Positions 32,210-40,696 of a stretch of 64,000 nt of DNA are shown here, one piece after another (the stretch's first letter is position 1; each line of letters starts with the position of its first letter). Source of the DNA: an uncultured Lachnospiraceae bacterium (GTDB lineage: Bacteria; Bacillota; Clostridia; Lachnospirales; Lachnospiraceae); contig CAJUJK010000022.1 of the NCBI GenBank assembly GCA_910586705.1, positions 1 to 64,000 on the forward strand. Reading direction: 5' to 3'. Made by a program: the position numbers and the translations under genes. Under the pieces are notes generated by a model that made no database searches, was not told where the DNA came from, and worked only from the letters and a program-made list of their open reading frames with translations.

Positions 32210-33130
32210 ATGGGTGGACTTATAGCGTTACTTGTTGTATTGATACTGATTGTGCTGATTCTGGCGTCATGTATCAAGATTGTGCCGCAGGCGCAGGCTT
32301 ACGTGGTGGAGCGTCTGGGCGCGTATCAGCAGACATGGTCTGTGGGATTGCATATCAAGGTTCCTTTTATTGATAAGGTGGCAAAGAGGGTTGTACTGAA
32401 GGAGCAGGTGGTGGACTTCGCGCCCCAGCCTGTGATCACGAAAGACAACGTTACCATGCGGATTGACACGGTGGTATTCTTCCAGATCACGGATCCGAAG
32501 CTGTTTGCTTACGGCGTGGAAAATCCGATTATGGCGATTGAGAACCTGACGGCGACGACCCTTCGTAACATCATCGGTGAGATGGAGCTGGACCAGACAC
32601 TGACGTCCAGAGAGGTGATCAACACGAAGATGCGCGCTTCCCTCGATATCGCCACAGACCCTTGGGGTATCAAGGTGAACCGCGTGGAGCTGAAGAATAT
32701 CATTCCCCCGGCGGCGATTCAGGACGCCATGGAGAAGCAGATGAAGGCGGAGCGTGAGCGCCGTGAAGCGATCCTGCGGGCGGAAGGTGAGAAGAAATCC
32801 ACCATTCTGGTGGCGGAAGGTCAGAAGGAGTCTGCGATTCTGGAGGCGGAGGCGGAGAAACAGTCCGCGATCCTGCGGGCAGAAGCGCAGAAGGAGAAGA
32901 TGATCCGCGAGGCGGAAGGTGAAGCGGAGGCGATCCTTAAGGTGCAGCAGGCTACCGCGGACGGTATCCGCATGATCCGCGAGGCAGGCGCCGACGAGGC
33001 AGTCTTAAAGATCAAGAGTCTGGAGGCATTCGAGAAGGCGGCGGACGGTCAGGCGACGAAGATTATCATTCCCTCGGAGATTCAGGGACTGGCAGGGCTT
33101 GCGGCTTCCGCGAAAGAGGTATTCAAATAA
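32210..33130 (+). CDS. SPFH/stomatin (slipin-like) membrane protein
   Basis: A 306-residue protein with one N-terminal hydrophobic segment (1-20), an SPFH domain (about 25-180: VVERLGAYQQTWSVGLHIKV, PFIDKVAKRVVLKEQVVDFAPQ split across its first strands, DPWGIKVNRVELKNI), and a long helical tail of Ala/Glu/Lys heptads (about 190-290) with repeats such as ILEAEAEKQSAILRAEAQKE. Such proteins oligomerise on the membrane and organise microdomains or hold proteases. The pairing with NfeD is the usual one. A double-hairpin repeat starts two bases after its stop. Confidence 0.93.
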   Translation: MGGLIALLVVLILIVLILASCIKIVPQAQAYVVERLGAYQQTWSVGLHIKVPFIDKVAKRVVLKEQVVDFAPQPVITKDNVTMRIDTVVFFQITDPKLFAYGVENPIMAIENLTATTLRNIIGEMELDQTLTSREVINTKMRASLDIATDPWGIKVNRVELKNIIPPAAIQDAMEKQMKAERERREAILRAEGEKKSTILVAEGQKESAILEAEAEKQSAILRAEAQKEKMIREAEGEAEAILKVQQATADGIRMIREAGADEAVLKIKSLEAFEKAADGQATKIIIPSEIQGLAGLAASAKEVFK

Positions 33131-33132
33131 CA

Positions 33133-33229
33133 ACGTGAGAAGAACTTCTAAAACTTGGCAGCAGAGGCTGCCTCGTTAAGAAGTTCTAAGTCTTACGTAA
33201 GAGAATGCCTGAAAAGCGGCATTCTCTGC
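33133..33229 (+). repeat. Two-hairpin intergenic repeat, copy 2
   Basis: Hairpin A: outer arms ACGTGAGA (33133-33140) and TCTTACGT (33191-33198), inner arms AGAACTTCT (33141-33149) and AGAAGTTCT (33179-33187), tip stem GGCAGC/GCTGCC. Hairpin B: GAGAATGCC (33201-33209) and GGCATTCTC (33218-33226). The loop sequence GCAGCAGAGGC is shared with copy 1. It begins two bases after the SPFH stop codon. Confidence 0.85.
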
Positions 33230-33250
33230 GCTGATCAGAGCAATATAAAA

Positions 33251-33282
33251 TGACAGGACGGTTCTGCGGATCCGTCCTGTCA
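33251..33282. repeat. Inverted repeat between the repeat element and argF
   Basis: TGACAGGACGG and CCGTCCTGTCA form a perfect 11-pair stem around a ten-base loop, 58 bases before the argF ATG. There is no U-run, so it is more likely an mRNA structure or regulatory site than a terminator. Confidence 0.5.
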
Positions 33283-33339
33283 GTGGTTTCACGAATAGGC
33301 AGAGTCAGAAAAAGGACTACATAAAGAGGAGGCAGTATC

Positions 33340-34332
33340 ATGGACTTGAAGGGACGCAATTTTTTAAAGCTTCTGGATTTTACGCCGGAGGAAATTTCAT
33401 ACATGCTGGATGTGGCGGCGGATCTGAAAGACAAGAAAAAGAAGGGAATCCCGGTGGACACGCTGCGGGGAAAAAATGTGGCGCTGATCTTTGAAAAGAC
33501 AAGCACCAGAACCCGCTGTGCCTTTGAGGTGGCGGCGCACGATCTCGGTATGGGGACGACCTATCTTGATCCGTCCGGCTCCCAGATCGGCAAGAAAGAG
33601 AGCATTGCCGACACGGCGCGGGTGCTGGGACGTATGTACGAGGGCATCGAGTACCGCGGGTACGGGCAGGACATTGTGGAGGAGCTGGCGAAATACGCGG
33701 GCGTGCCGGTCTGGAACGGTCTGACCAACGAGTTTCACCCGACCCAGATGCTGGCGGACCTTCTGACCATACGGGAGCATTTCGGCAGCGAAAAGGGCAT
33801 TAAGCTGACTTATATGGGGGACGCCCGCTACAATATGGGCAACTCCCTGATGGTGGTCTGCGCCAAGATGGGTATGAATTTCACGGCATGTACGAGTAAA
33901 AAATATTTCCCGGAGGAAGCTCTTGTGAAAACCTGCCGGGAGATCGCGGAGGAAAACGGCGGTTTCATCCGTCTGACGGAAGATGTGACGGAGGGCGTGA
34001 CGGGAGCCGACGTGGTCTACACGGATGTGTGGGTGTCCATGGGCGAGCCGGCGCAGATCTGGGAGGAGAGACTGCATGATCTCGCGCCTTATCAGGTCAA
34101 CGCGAAGGTGATGGCGCTCGCGGGAAAAGACGCGGTGTTCATGCACTGTCTGCCCGCGTTCCACGACCACGAGACAGGGATCGGCAGGGAGATCGGTGAA
34201 AAGTACGGGATGGCGGAACTGGAAGTGACAAACGAGGTGTTTGAGTCGCCGCAGTCCATTGTGTTTGATGAGGCGGAGAACCGGATGCACACCATCAAGG
34301 CGGTTATGGCGGTGACCCTCGGAGGCGTGTAG
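33340..34332 (+). CDS. argF: Ornithine carbamoyltransferase
   Basis: This enzyme forms citrulline from ornithine and carbamoyl phosphate. The 330-residue protein has the carbamoyl-phosphate motif FEKTSTRTRCAFE, the HPTQ motif in TNEFHPTQMLAD, and the ornithine-side HCLPAFHDHETGIG with the reactive Cys. VSMGEP marks the ornithine specificity loop and separates it from aspartate carbamoyltransferase. It could act in arginine synthesis or, as a catabolic enzyme, in the arginine deiminase route; no arc or other arg genes are nearby to decide. The gene is bracketed by copies of the dispersed repeat. Confidence 0.96.
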   Translation: MDLKGRNFLKLLDFTPEEISYMLDVAADLKDKKKKGIPVDTLRGKNVALIFEKTSTRTRCAFEVAAHDLGMGTTYLDPSGSQIGKKESIADTARVLGRMYEGIEYRGYGQDIVEELAKYAGVPVWNGLTNEFHPTQMLADLLTIREHFGSEKGIKLTYMGDARYNMGNSLMVVCAKMGMNFTACTSKKYFPEEALVKTCREIAEENGGFIRLTEDVTEGVTGADVVYTDVWVSMGEPAQIWEERLHDLAPYQVNAKVMALAGKDAVFMHCLPAFHDHETGIGREIGEKYGMAELEVTNEVFESPQSIVFDEAENRMHTIKAVMAVTLGGV

Positions 34333-34334
34333 GA

Positions 34335-34432
34335 ATGCGAAAAGTGCTTCTAAAGACGTACCGCCATAGGACGGGACGTCAGGAAGGACTAAGTTTCGCA
34401 TAGGAGAATGCCTGAAATACGGCATTCTCCGC
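34335..34432 (+). repeat. Two-hairpin intergenic repeat, copy 3
   Basis: Hairpin A: outer arms ATGCGAAA (34335-34342) and TTTCGCAT (34394-34401), with a tip stem GACGT/ACGTC and less perfect inner arms. Hairpin B: GGAGAATGCC (34403-34412) and GGCATTCTCC (34421-34430), then GC. It begins two bases after the argF stop and ends just before the birA ribosome site. Confidence 0.83.
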
Positions 34433-34461
34433 ATAACTATGGAGGTGCAACAGTTTTATTT

Positions 34462-35469
34462 ATGAAAACTGACAAATCGGATATTTTGACATGCCTGCGA
34501 AACAGTGAGGAGTATGTGTCGGGGCAGCAGCTTTGCGACCGCCTTGGCGTTTCCCGCACGGCGGTGTGGAAGGTGATGAAACAGTTGAAGGAGGAGGGCT
34601 ACCAGATCGAGTCGGTGCCAAGCCGGGGATATCGACTGGTGGAGAGTCCTGCGGATGTGTATTCGGAGAGCGAGATTGCCAGCCGGCTGCAGACGAAGTG
34701 GGCGGGCAGGCGGCTTGTCTTTTTTGAGTCCACAGGCTCCACGAATCCCGACGCCAAACGCTTTGCGGAGGAGGGGGCGCCGCACGGAACGACAGTGGTG
34801 GCAGACAGACAGACCGCGGGCAGAGGGCGCAGAGGCAGATCGTGGGAGTCGCCTGCGGGGCGGTCCATCTATTTTACGAGTATTGTCCGCCCGGCGTTTG
34901 TCCCGGATAAGGCGTCCATGATCACGCTGGTGATGGCGCTTTCCGTGGCGGAGGCGATTCAGGAGGTGACGGGGCTTCCCACGGGCATCAAGTGGCCCAA
35001 TGACATTGTGGTGAACGGGAAAAAAGTGGTCGGGATTCTCACGGAGATGAGCATGACGCCGGAGATGAACGAGATCCAGTTTCTGGTGGCAGGCGTGGGC
35101 GTCAACGTGAATCAGGAGAGTCTGGAGGAATTTCCGGAAGAACTCCGTGGGACGGCGACTTCCCTGAAAATCGAGTCCGGGCGGCAGTTCGACAGGGCGG
35201 CGCTTCTGGCAGAGATTCTGGCGCGGTTTGAGGAGAGCTATGAAACCTTTGAGCGGACGGTTGACCTTTCCGGGCTCCGGGCGCGCTATGAGTCCCGTCT
35301 TGTGGGAAGGAACGCGGTGGTGCGCGTGCTCGACCCGGCGGGAGAGTATACCGGCATTTCGCGGGGGATCACGGAGACAGGAGAGCTGATTGTGGAGAAG
35401 GAAAGCGGAGAGCGCACGCTGGTTTATGCCGGGGAAGTGTCGGTCAGAGGGTTGTATGGATATGTCTAA
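34462..35469 (+). CDS. birA: Biotin-protein ligase and transcriptional repressor BirA
   Basis: A 335-residue bifunctional protein. The N-terminal winged helix (1-60: LCDRLGVSRTAVWKVMKQLKEEGY split over its recognition helix) can bind the biotin operator. The catalytic domain has the adenylate-binding loop TAGRGRRGRSWESPAG, IKWPNDIVVNGKKVVGIL and the C-terminal SH3-like region. It attaches biotin to carboxylases in the cytoplasm. GGAGGTG lies 14 bases before the ATG, rather far. The 3' end overlaps the start of the next small gene by 14 bases. Confidence 0.94.
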   Translation: MKTDKSDILTCLRNSEEYVSGQQLCDRLGVSRTAVWKVMKQLKEEGYQIESVPSRGYRLVESPADVYSESEIASRLQTKWAGRRLVFFESTGSTNPDAKRFAEEGAPHGTTVVADRQTAGRGRRGRSWESPAGRSIYFTSIVRPAFVPDKASMITLVMALSVAEAIQEVTGLPTGIKWPNDIVVNGKKVVGILTEMSMTPEMNEIQFLVAGVGVNVNQESLEEFPEELRGTATSLKIESGRQFDRAALLAEILARFEESYETFERTVDLSGLRARYESRLVGRNAVVRVLDPAGEYTGISRGITETGELIVEKESGERTLVYAGEVSVRGLYGYV

Positions 35470-35806
35470 AGATAACAGAATCGTGCTTTGCGGCGCCAAC
35501 GCCTACGAGCAGAAATATTATTTTAATGAGAAATTTGATAAGATTCCGCAGTCGATCAAGGACGAGCTGCATATCATCTGCGTGCTTTTCACGGAGGAAG
35601 TGGGCGGCGTTTTCACCATTGTCTTTGAGGAGGACGGCAGCATCTCTCTGGAGACGGACGCCAAGGAGGACGATCTGCTCTATGACGACATCAGCAGCGG
35701 GCTTCTGGTGGGAGAAATCCGCAGGAACCGGCAGGAGATGCTGGAGTCCCTGCAGTTGTACTACCGGGTGTTTATCCTGCACGAGGATATACAGACTGAG
35801 GACTGA
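35456..35806 (+). CDS. Small conserved protein, DUF6145-like
   Basis: A 116-residue soluble acidic protein starting MDMSKDNRIVLCGANAYEQK. It contains KYYFNEKFDKIPQSIKDEL, a predicted beta-hairpin region GGVFTIVFEEDGSISLET and a C-terminal helix LESLQLYYRVF. From memory it fits the Lachnospiraceae family DUF6145, which has no known role. It overlaps the end of birA, which implies coupled translation. The following dusB gene is 79 bases further. Confidence 0.7.
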   Translation: MDMSKDNRIVLCGANAYEQKYYFNEKFDKIPQSIKDELHIICVLFTEEVGGVFTIVFEEDGSISLETDAKEDDLLYDDISSGLLVGEIRRNRQEMLESLQLYYRVFILHEDIQTED

Positions 35807-35885
35807 ACAGCCACACGGGTCGTATCGGAACCGGCTATTTTGACAGGCGTTCAAAGATTTTACATGGAGGATTGGTGTAAAGGGC

Positions 35886-36857
35886 ATGAGTGATTTGCTG
35901 AGACCGCTTGTGATCGGCGGCGTTACTTTGAAAAATAATCTCATACTGGCTCCCATGGCAGGCGTGACAGACCTGCCATTTCGTTTGCTGTGCAGCGAAC
36001 AGGGGGCGGCGCTTAGCGGGATGGAGATGGTGAGCGCAAAGGCGATCATGTACGGCAATAAAAATACGGAGGGGCTGCTTGCGATCCATCCGCAGGAAGG
36101 CCCGGTTTCCCTGCAGTTGTTCGGCTCGGACCCGAAGATCGTCAGCGAGATGGCGAAACGGATGGAAGAGCGCCCGTTTGCCGTGCTGGATATCAACATG
36201 GGGTGCCCCGTGCCGAAGATTGTGAACAACGGGGAAGGATCGGCGCTGATGCGGGAGCCGGAGCTGGCGGGGAAGATCATTGCCGCCACGGTAAAGGCAA
36301 TAGAGAAACCTGTCACAGTGAAAATCCGTAAAGGGTTTGATGCGGACCATGTCAACGCGGTGGAGCTGGCGAAGATTGCGGAGGATGCGGGCGCGGCGGC
36401 ATTGGCTGTGCACGGCAGGACGAGAGAACAGTTTTACAGCGGCGAAGCGGACTGGGAGATCATAGCGAAGGTGAAGGAAGCGGTCTCCATTCCCGTGATC
36501 GGAAACGGGGATGTGACGGACGGAAAGCGCGCGGAAAAACTGCTTGTGGAGACAGGATGCGACGGCGTGATGATCGGTCGCGCCGCCAGAGGAAATCCGT
36601 GGCTGTTCGGGCAGATTGCCGCCTGGCTGAAGGACGGGCAGACGCTGCCTGCGCCGTCCATGGAAGAAAAAAAGAAAATGATCCTGCGTCACGCCGCGCT
36701 GCAGATGGAAATAAAGGGAGAGTACACCGGCGTCCGGGAAATGCGCAAGCACCTGTCATGGTATACCGCGGGGCTGCCCGGCTCGGCGAGACTCCGGGGA
36801 ACTGTGAATCAGGCGGAAACTTTTGCGGAGATTGCGCGGCTGGTGGAATCCATGTAA
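35886..36857 (+). CDS. dusB: tRNA-dihydrouridine synthase B
   Basis: A flavoenzyme that reduces uridine in tRNA. The 323-residue protein has the FMN TIM barrel with LAPMAGVTDLPFRLLC at the N-terminus, LDINMGCPVPKIVNNGEGSA with the active-site cysteine motif, PVTVKIRKGF, AVHGRTREQFYSG, and the phosphate-binding IPVIGNGDVT and GVMIGRAARGNPW. A C-terminal helical tRNA-binding domain follows. Length and motifs fit the DusB group of Gram-positives. Confidence 0.95.
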   Translation: MSDLLRPLVIGGVTLKNNLILAPMAGVTDLPFRLLCSEQGAALSGMEMVSAKAIMYGNKNTEGLLAIHPQEGPVSLQLFGSDPKIVSEMAKRMEERPFAVLDINMGCPVPKIVNNGEGSALMREPELAGKIIAATVKAIEKPVTVKIRKGFDADHVNAVELAKIAEDAGAAALAVHGRTREQFYSGEADWEIIAKVKEAVSIPVIGNGDVTDGKRAEKLLVETGCDGVMIGRAARGNPWLFGQIAAWLKDGQTLPAPSMEEKKKMILRHAALQMEIKGEYTGVREMRKHLSWYTAGLPGSARLRGTVNQAETFAEIARLVESM

Positions 36858-36936
36858 GTCGGGAATTGGATGTCATTCCCGTGCGCGCAAGGACATATAC
36901 TGTGTCAGAGTATGAGACAGGCACAGGGGAAATGTC

Positions 36937-37767
36937 ATGGAAACAGAGAGCATTGTTTATTTTCATCCGATGCAGGAGGGGTATAAAATGACCGCGGCAA
37001 AGAAACACTGGTGGGAGAGCGTAACACTTTTGGGAAAGGTTCTGCAGACGGAAGCGGCTGGCGGCTTTTTTGTACCTGTGGACTGCCCGGTTCCGCCTTT
37101 CTCTTATAAAAAGAGACCGTGGAAACAGGAAATCCTTTCCAGTGTCATGGAAGAGGTCATGGGAGCCGTGCCGGGCATGGCGGATGCGTTCCTGCATCCC
37201 GAGATAATGACGCTTGTGTCAGAAAAAAGCGGACGATGGGAGACGCGCAGGGAGACGGTGGAAAGGCTGTCCGCAGCCCTGCTTGCGAGATGTGCCGCCG
37301 ACTGTCTGTATCAAAAAGGCAGGGTGACGGTACTGTTGGGGAGACAGGAAGATACCGACTGGCAGATGGAGATGACGGGACGGCTCTTGTCGCCGTATCT
37401 GCCGAGGATCAACAGCCTTATCTTCTATTATGAGGAGGTGGAAGGAACAGATATCTGGGAGGAGACCGCGGAAGAACTGGAGATGTACGGGTACGAGTAC
37501 GGGCTGGTGCCGGCGATGAAGCCTTATCTGGCTTCCGGGGAAGGGCTTAGCTGCGGCAGGGAGAAGTGCGGCGGGGTGATTCTGGATTATGCGGATACGC
37601 CGAGATCTCCGAGGGTGGAGCGGGAGGGACAGACGGTCTATGCGGATCTGACTTCCAGCCCGGAAAAGGAGCAGGGCTGTATGAGAAAAAACGGGCGGAT
37701 TCTCTATAGTTCGCCCCTCAAATATCTTGACACTGTAGTGAAAAATGAGTATTATAGAAAAATATGA
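36937..37767 (+). CDS. Conserved protein of unknown function between dusB and greA
   Basis: A 276-residue soluble protein. It has no signal peptide or membrane segment. Notable parts are WWESVTLLGKVLQTEAAGGF, an MEEVMGAVPGMADAFLHPEI segment, VTVLLGRQEDTDWQMEMT and the C-terminal VILDYADTPRSPRVER followed by LKYLDTVVKNEY. The alternation of strands and helices suggests an alpha/beta fold. I do not recognise a family. GGGGA six bases upstream supports the start. Its position between dusB and greA suggests co-transcription but not function. Confidence 0.7.
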   Translation: METESIVYFHPMQEGYKMTAAKKHWWESVTLLGKVLQTEAAGGFFVPVDCPVPPFSYKKRPWKQEILSSVMEEVMGAVPGMADAFLHPEIMTLVSEKSGRWETRRETVERLSAALLARCAADCLYQKGRVTVLLGRQEDTDWQMEMTGRLLSPYLPRINSLIFYYEEVEGTDIWEETAEELEMYGYEYGLVPAMKPYLASGEGLSCGREKCGGVILDYADTPRSPRVEREGQTVYADLTSSPEKEQGCMRKNGRILYSSPLKYLDTVVKNEYYRKI

Positions 37768-37795
37768 AAAGCGTTAGAAAGGAAGAATTTTTACC

Positions 37796-38278
37796 ATGCA
37801 GGAGAAAAAGAATATTTTAACGTATGAGGGCTTACGCAAGTACGAGGATGAGTTACATGATTTAAAGGTCGTAAAGCGCAAGGAAGTGGCTCAGAAAATC
37901 AAAGAGGCAAGAGAGCAGGGCGACCTCTCCGAGAACGCGGAGTACGACGCGGCAAAGGATGAGCAGCGCGATATCGAGGCTAGGATCGAGGAACTGGAGA
38001 AAATACTGAAAAATGCCGAAGTTGTGGTGGAAGACGAGGTGGATCTCGACAAGATCAACATTGGCTGTCAGGTAAAAATACTGGATGTGGAGTTCAATGA
38101 GGAGTTAGATTATAAAATCGTCGGTTCTACCGAGGCAAACAGCCTGCAGGGAAAGATTTCCAACGAGTCTCCCGTAGGCAGGGCGCTGATCGGCAGCAAG
38201 GCGGGCGATACCGTGGAAGTGGAGACACAGGCAGGTATCATTCAGTATAAAGTTCTGGAGATACAGCGGTCTAACTAA
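37796..38278 (+). CDS. greA: Transcription elongation factor GreA
   Basis: This factor rescues backtracked RNA polymerase by stimulating transcript cleavage. The 160-residue protein has an N-terminal coiled coil with the acidic tip (QGDLSENAEYDAAKDEQ), whose Asp and Glu coordinate the catalytic magnesium, and a C-terminal FKBP-like domain ending GIIQYKVLEIQRSN. SNESPVGRALIGSKAGD is the usual core of that domain. The gene lies 28 bases after the unknown gene and 39 bases before lysS; greA-lysS pairs are common in Firmicutes. Confidence 0.96.
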   Translation: MQEKKNILTYEGLRKYEDELHDLKVVKRKEVAQKIKEAREQGDLSENAEYDAAKDEQRDIEARIEELEKILKNAEVVVEDEVDLDKINIGCQVKILDVEFNEELDYKIVGSTEANSLQGKISNESPVGRALIGSKAGDTVEVETQAGIIQYKVLEIQRSN

Positions 38279-38317
38279 ACCCTGCGGGGAAAGACCATTA
38301 TGAGAAAGGGCAGCAGC

Positions 38318-40447
38318 ATGGCGGATACACAGAATAAACAGCAGGATCAGGATATCAATCAGCTTTTGAAAGTGAGAAGGGAGAAACTTGCGGCGCTGCA
38401 GGAGGCGGGCAGAGATCCTTTTCAGATCACAAAGTACGACGTGACCCATCACAGTCTGGAAATCACGGATCATTTTGACGCGTTGGAAGGGAAGAGCGTG
38501 TCCATTGCAGGACGTGTTATGAGCAAGCGCGTTATGGGCAAGGCGTCTTTCTGCAATGTGCAGGATCTGCAGGGGGACATTCAGGTCTATGTGGCGAGAG
38601 ACAGCGTGGGCGAGGAGTCTTACGCCGATTTCAAAAAATATGACGTGGGTGACATTGTGGGCGTCGAGGGCGAGGTCTTTAAGACAAAAACCGGCGAGAT
38701 TTCCGTACATGCGTCAAAAGTGACACTACTGTCAAAAAGCTTGCAGATTCTTCCCGAGAAATATCACGGTCTGGTGAATACGGATATCCGTTACCGGCAG
38801 AGGTACACGGATCTGATTATGAACGCGGACGTGAAAAAAACGTTTGTCATGCGCTCCAAAATCATCAGCGCCATCAGACGTTATCTGGATGGGCAGGGAT
38901 TTCTGGAGGTGGAGACGCCCATGCTCGTGTCCAATGCGGGCGGCGCGGCGGCAAGACCTTTCGAGACCCATTACAATGCGCTGGATGAGGATGTGAAGCT
39001 GCGCATTTCTCTGGAATTATATCTGAAGAGACTGATCGTGGGCGGCATGGAACGGGTCTACGAGATCGGGCGTGTTTTTAGGAACGAGGGACTTGACGCG
39101 AGACACAACCCCGAGTTTACGTTGATGGAGCTGTATCAGGCTTACACCGATTACAACGGGATGATGGATCTGACCGAGAACATGTTCCGCCATGTGGCGA
39201 AGGAAGTATGCGGAACAACCACCGTGCCCTACGGGGATGTGGAGATTGATCTGGGCAGACCTTTTGAGCGGATCACCATGGTGGATGCCGTGAAAAAATA
39301 TACGGGCGTTGATTTTGACGAAGTAGCGGACACCGCGGCGGCAAAGAAGCTTGCGGACGAGAAGGGCGTACACTACGAGGAGCGCCATACGAAGGGTGAT
39401 ATCATCAACCTCTTCTTTGAGGAGTTTGTGGAGGAGCATCTGGTGCAGCCCACTTTTGTCATGGACCATCCCGTGGAGATTTCGCCCCTCACCAAGAGAA
39501 AGCCGGACAAGCCGGACTACGTGGAGCGGTTTGAGCTTTTCATCACGGCGAGGGAGATGTGCAACGCCTATTCCGAGTTAAACGATCCCATCGACCAGAG
39601 GGAACGCTTTAAGGCGCAGGAGGCGGCGCTGGCGGCTGGCGACGAGGAGGCAAACACCACGGACGAAGACTTTATGAACGCGCTGGAGATCGGTATGCCC
39701 CCTACGGGCGGTATCGGGTACGGCATCGACAGACTGGTGATGTTACTGACCAATTCCCCCGCGATCCGCGACGTTCTGCTTTTCCCGACGATGAAAAGTC
39801 TGGACAAAAAGCCTTCCGACGCGGCGAAATCCGTGAAGAAACCGGCTGGCGGCGAGGCGAAGAAGAGCAGCGTGACCCGCGAACAGGCACTGGATCTTTT
39901 GAAAAAATACAACAAGGAGCCGTTCCATATCCAGCACGCGCTGACGGTGGAAGGCGTGATGCGCTGGTACGCGAAAGAACTGGGCTATGGAGCGGAGGAG
40001 GAGTTCTGGGGGATTACCGGGCTCCTGCATGATATCGACTTTGAACTTTACCCCGACGAGCACTGTAAGAAAGCTCCGGAGCTTCTGCGCGAGGGCGGCG
40101 TGGGCGAGGACATGATCTACGCGGTCTGCTCCCACGGCTTTGGGCTTTGCAGCGAGGAGGAGCCGAAGCTTGAGATGGAGAAAGTGCTCTTTGCGGCTGA
40201 CGAGCTGACGGGGCTGATCTGGTCCTGCGCGCTGATGAGACCTTCCAAGAGCACCATGGACTTGGAAGTCAAGAGTCTGAAAAAGAAGTTTAAGGACAAG
40301 AAGTTTGCGGCTGGCTGTTCCAGAGAGGTCATCGCGCAGGGAGCGGAAATGCTCGGCTGGGAGCTGGACGATTTGTTCAATAAGACCATTCATGCGATGA
40401 GAAGCTGCGAGGCTTCTGTGGCAGCAGCGATGGAGGCGGAAATATAG
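38318..40447 (+). CDS. lysS: Lysyl-tRNA synthetase (class II) fused to a C-terminal HD-domain hydrolase
   Basis: The 709-residue protein has a complete class II LysRS in residues 1 to about 495: OB-fold anticodon domain (SIAGRVMSKRVMGKASF), motif 2 region (YEIGRVFRNEGLDARHNPEF) and motif 3 (GGIGYGIDRLVMLL). LysRS normally ends soon after that. Here a Lys/Ser-rich linker leads to about 195 more residues forming an HD domain: QHALTVEGV, LLHDIDFELYPDEHC (HD pair near residue 570), YAVCSHGFG and LFAADELTGLIWS, so all four metal ligands are present. There is no stop or frameshift between the parts. ATG 38318 with AAAGGG upstream gives the usual LysRS N-terminus. Confidence 0.93.
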   Translation: MADTQNKQQDQDINQLLKVRREKLAALQEAGRDPFQITKYDVTHHSLEITDHFDALEGKSVSIAGRVMSKRVMGKASFCNVQDLQGDIQVYVARDSVGEESYADFKKYDVGDIVGVEGEVFKTKTGEISVHASKVTLLSKSLQILPEKYHGLVNTDIRYRQRYTDLIMNADVKKTFVMRSKIISAIRRYLDGQGFLEVETPMLVSNAGGAAARPFETHYNALDEDVKLRISLELYLKRLIVGGMERVYEIGRVFRNEGLDARHNPEFTLMELYQAYTDYNGMMDLTENMFRHVAKEVCGTTTVPYGDVEIDLGRPFERITMVDAVKKYTGVDFDEVADTAAAKKLADEKGVHYEERHTKGDIINLFFEEFVEEHLVQPTFVMDHPVEISPLTKRKPDKPDYVERFELFITAREMCNAYSELNDPIDQRERFKAQEAALAAGDEEANTTDEDFMNALEIGMPPTGGIGYGIDRLVMLLTNSPAIRDVLLFPTMKSLDKKPSDAAKSVKKPAGGEAKKSSVTREQALDLLKKYNKEPFHIQHALTVEGVMRWYAKELGYGAEEEFWGITGLLHDIDFELYPDEHCKKAPELLREGGVGEDMIYAVCSHGFGLCSEEEPKLEMEKVLFAADELTGLIWSCALMRPSKSTMDLEVKSLKKKFKDKKFAAGCSREVIAQGAEMLGWELDDLFNKTIHAMRSCEASVAAAMEAEI

Positions 40448-40579
40448 ATAAGGAATATTTCTGGAAAGAGAAGATTTTGACATTGTGAAAGATATAGAAA
40501 GGGATCCCTTTGAGGAATATATAAAGAACCTGCCTCCTACCCGCAAAGAGATGGATTGTCATGTAGAAAATAAGGAAAT

Positions 40580-40626
40580 AAAACGGCGGTGAACCCATGA
40601 AAGTGGATGTTGACCGCCGTTTTGTT
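40580..40626. terminator. Rho-independent terminator after lysS, usable in both directions
   Basis: AAAACGGCGGT (40580-40590) pairs with ACCGCCGTTTT (40613-40623) around a 22-base loop, followed by GTTG. The A-run on the left makes it symmetric. Confidence 0.75.
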
Positions 40627-40696
40627 GTAGTTGCAAATTCCATTCTGCTGTTATATCATCACAGTATTAGAAAAGATCAGCGGAGCAGAATCAATT

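Noticed and set aside
33397..35499. Two long minus-strand frames opposite argF and birA
   Set aside because: Both are shadows caused by codon bias; catalytic motifs are on the + strand.
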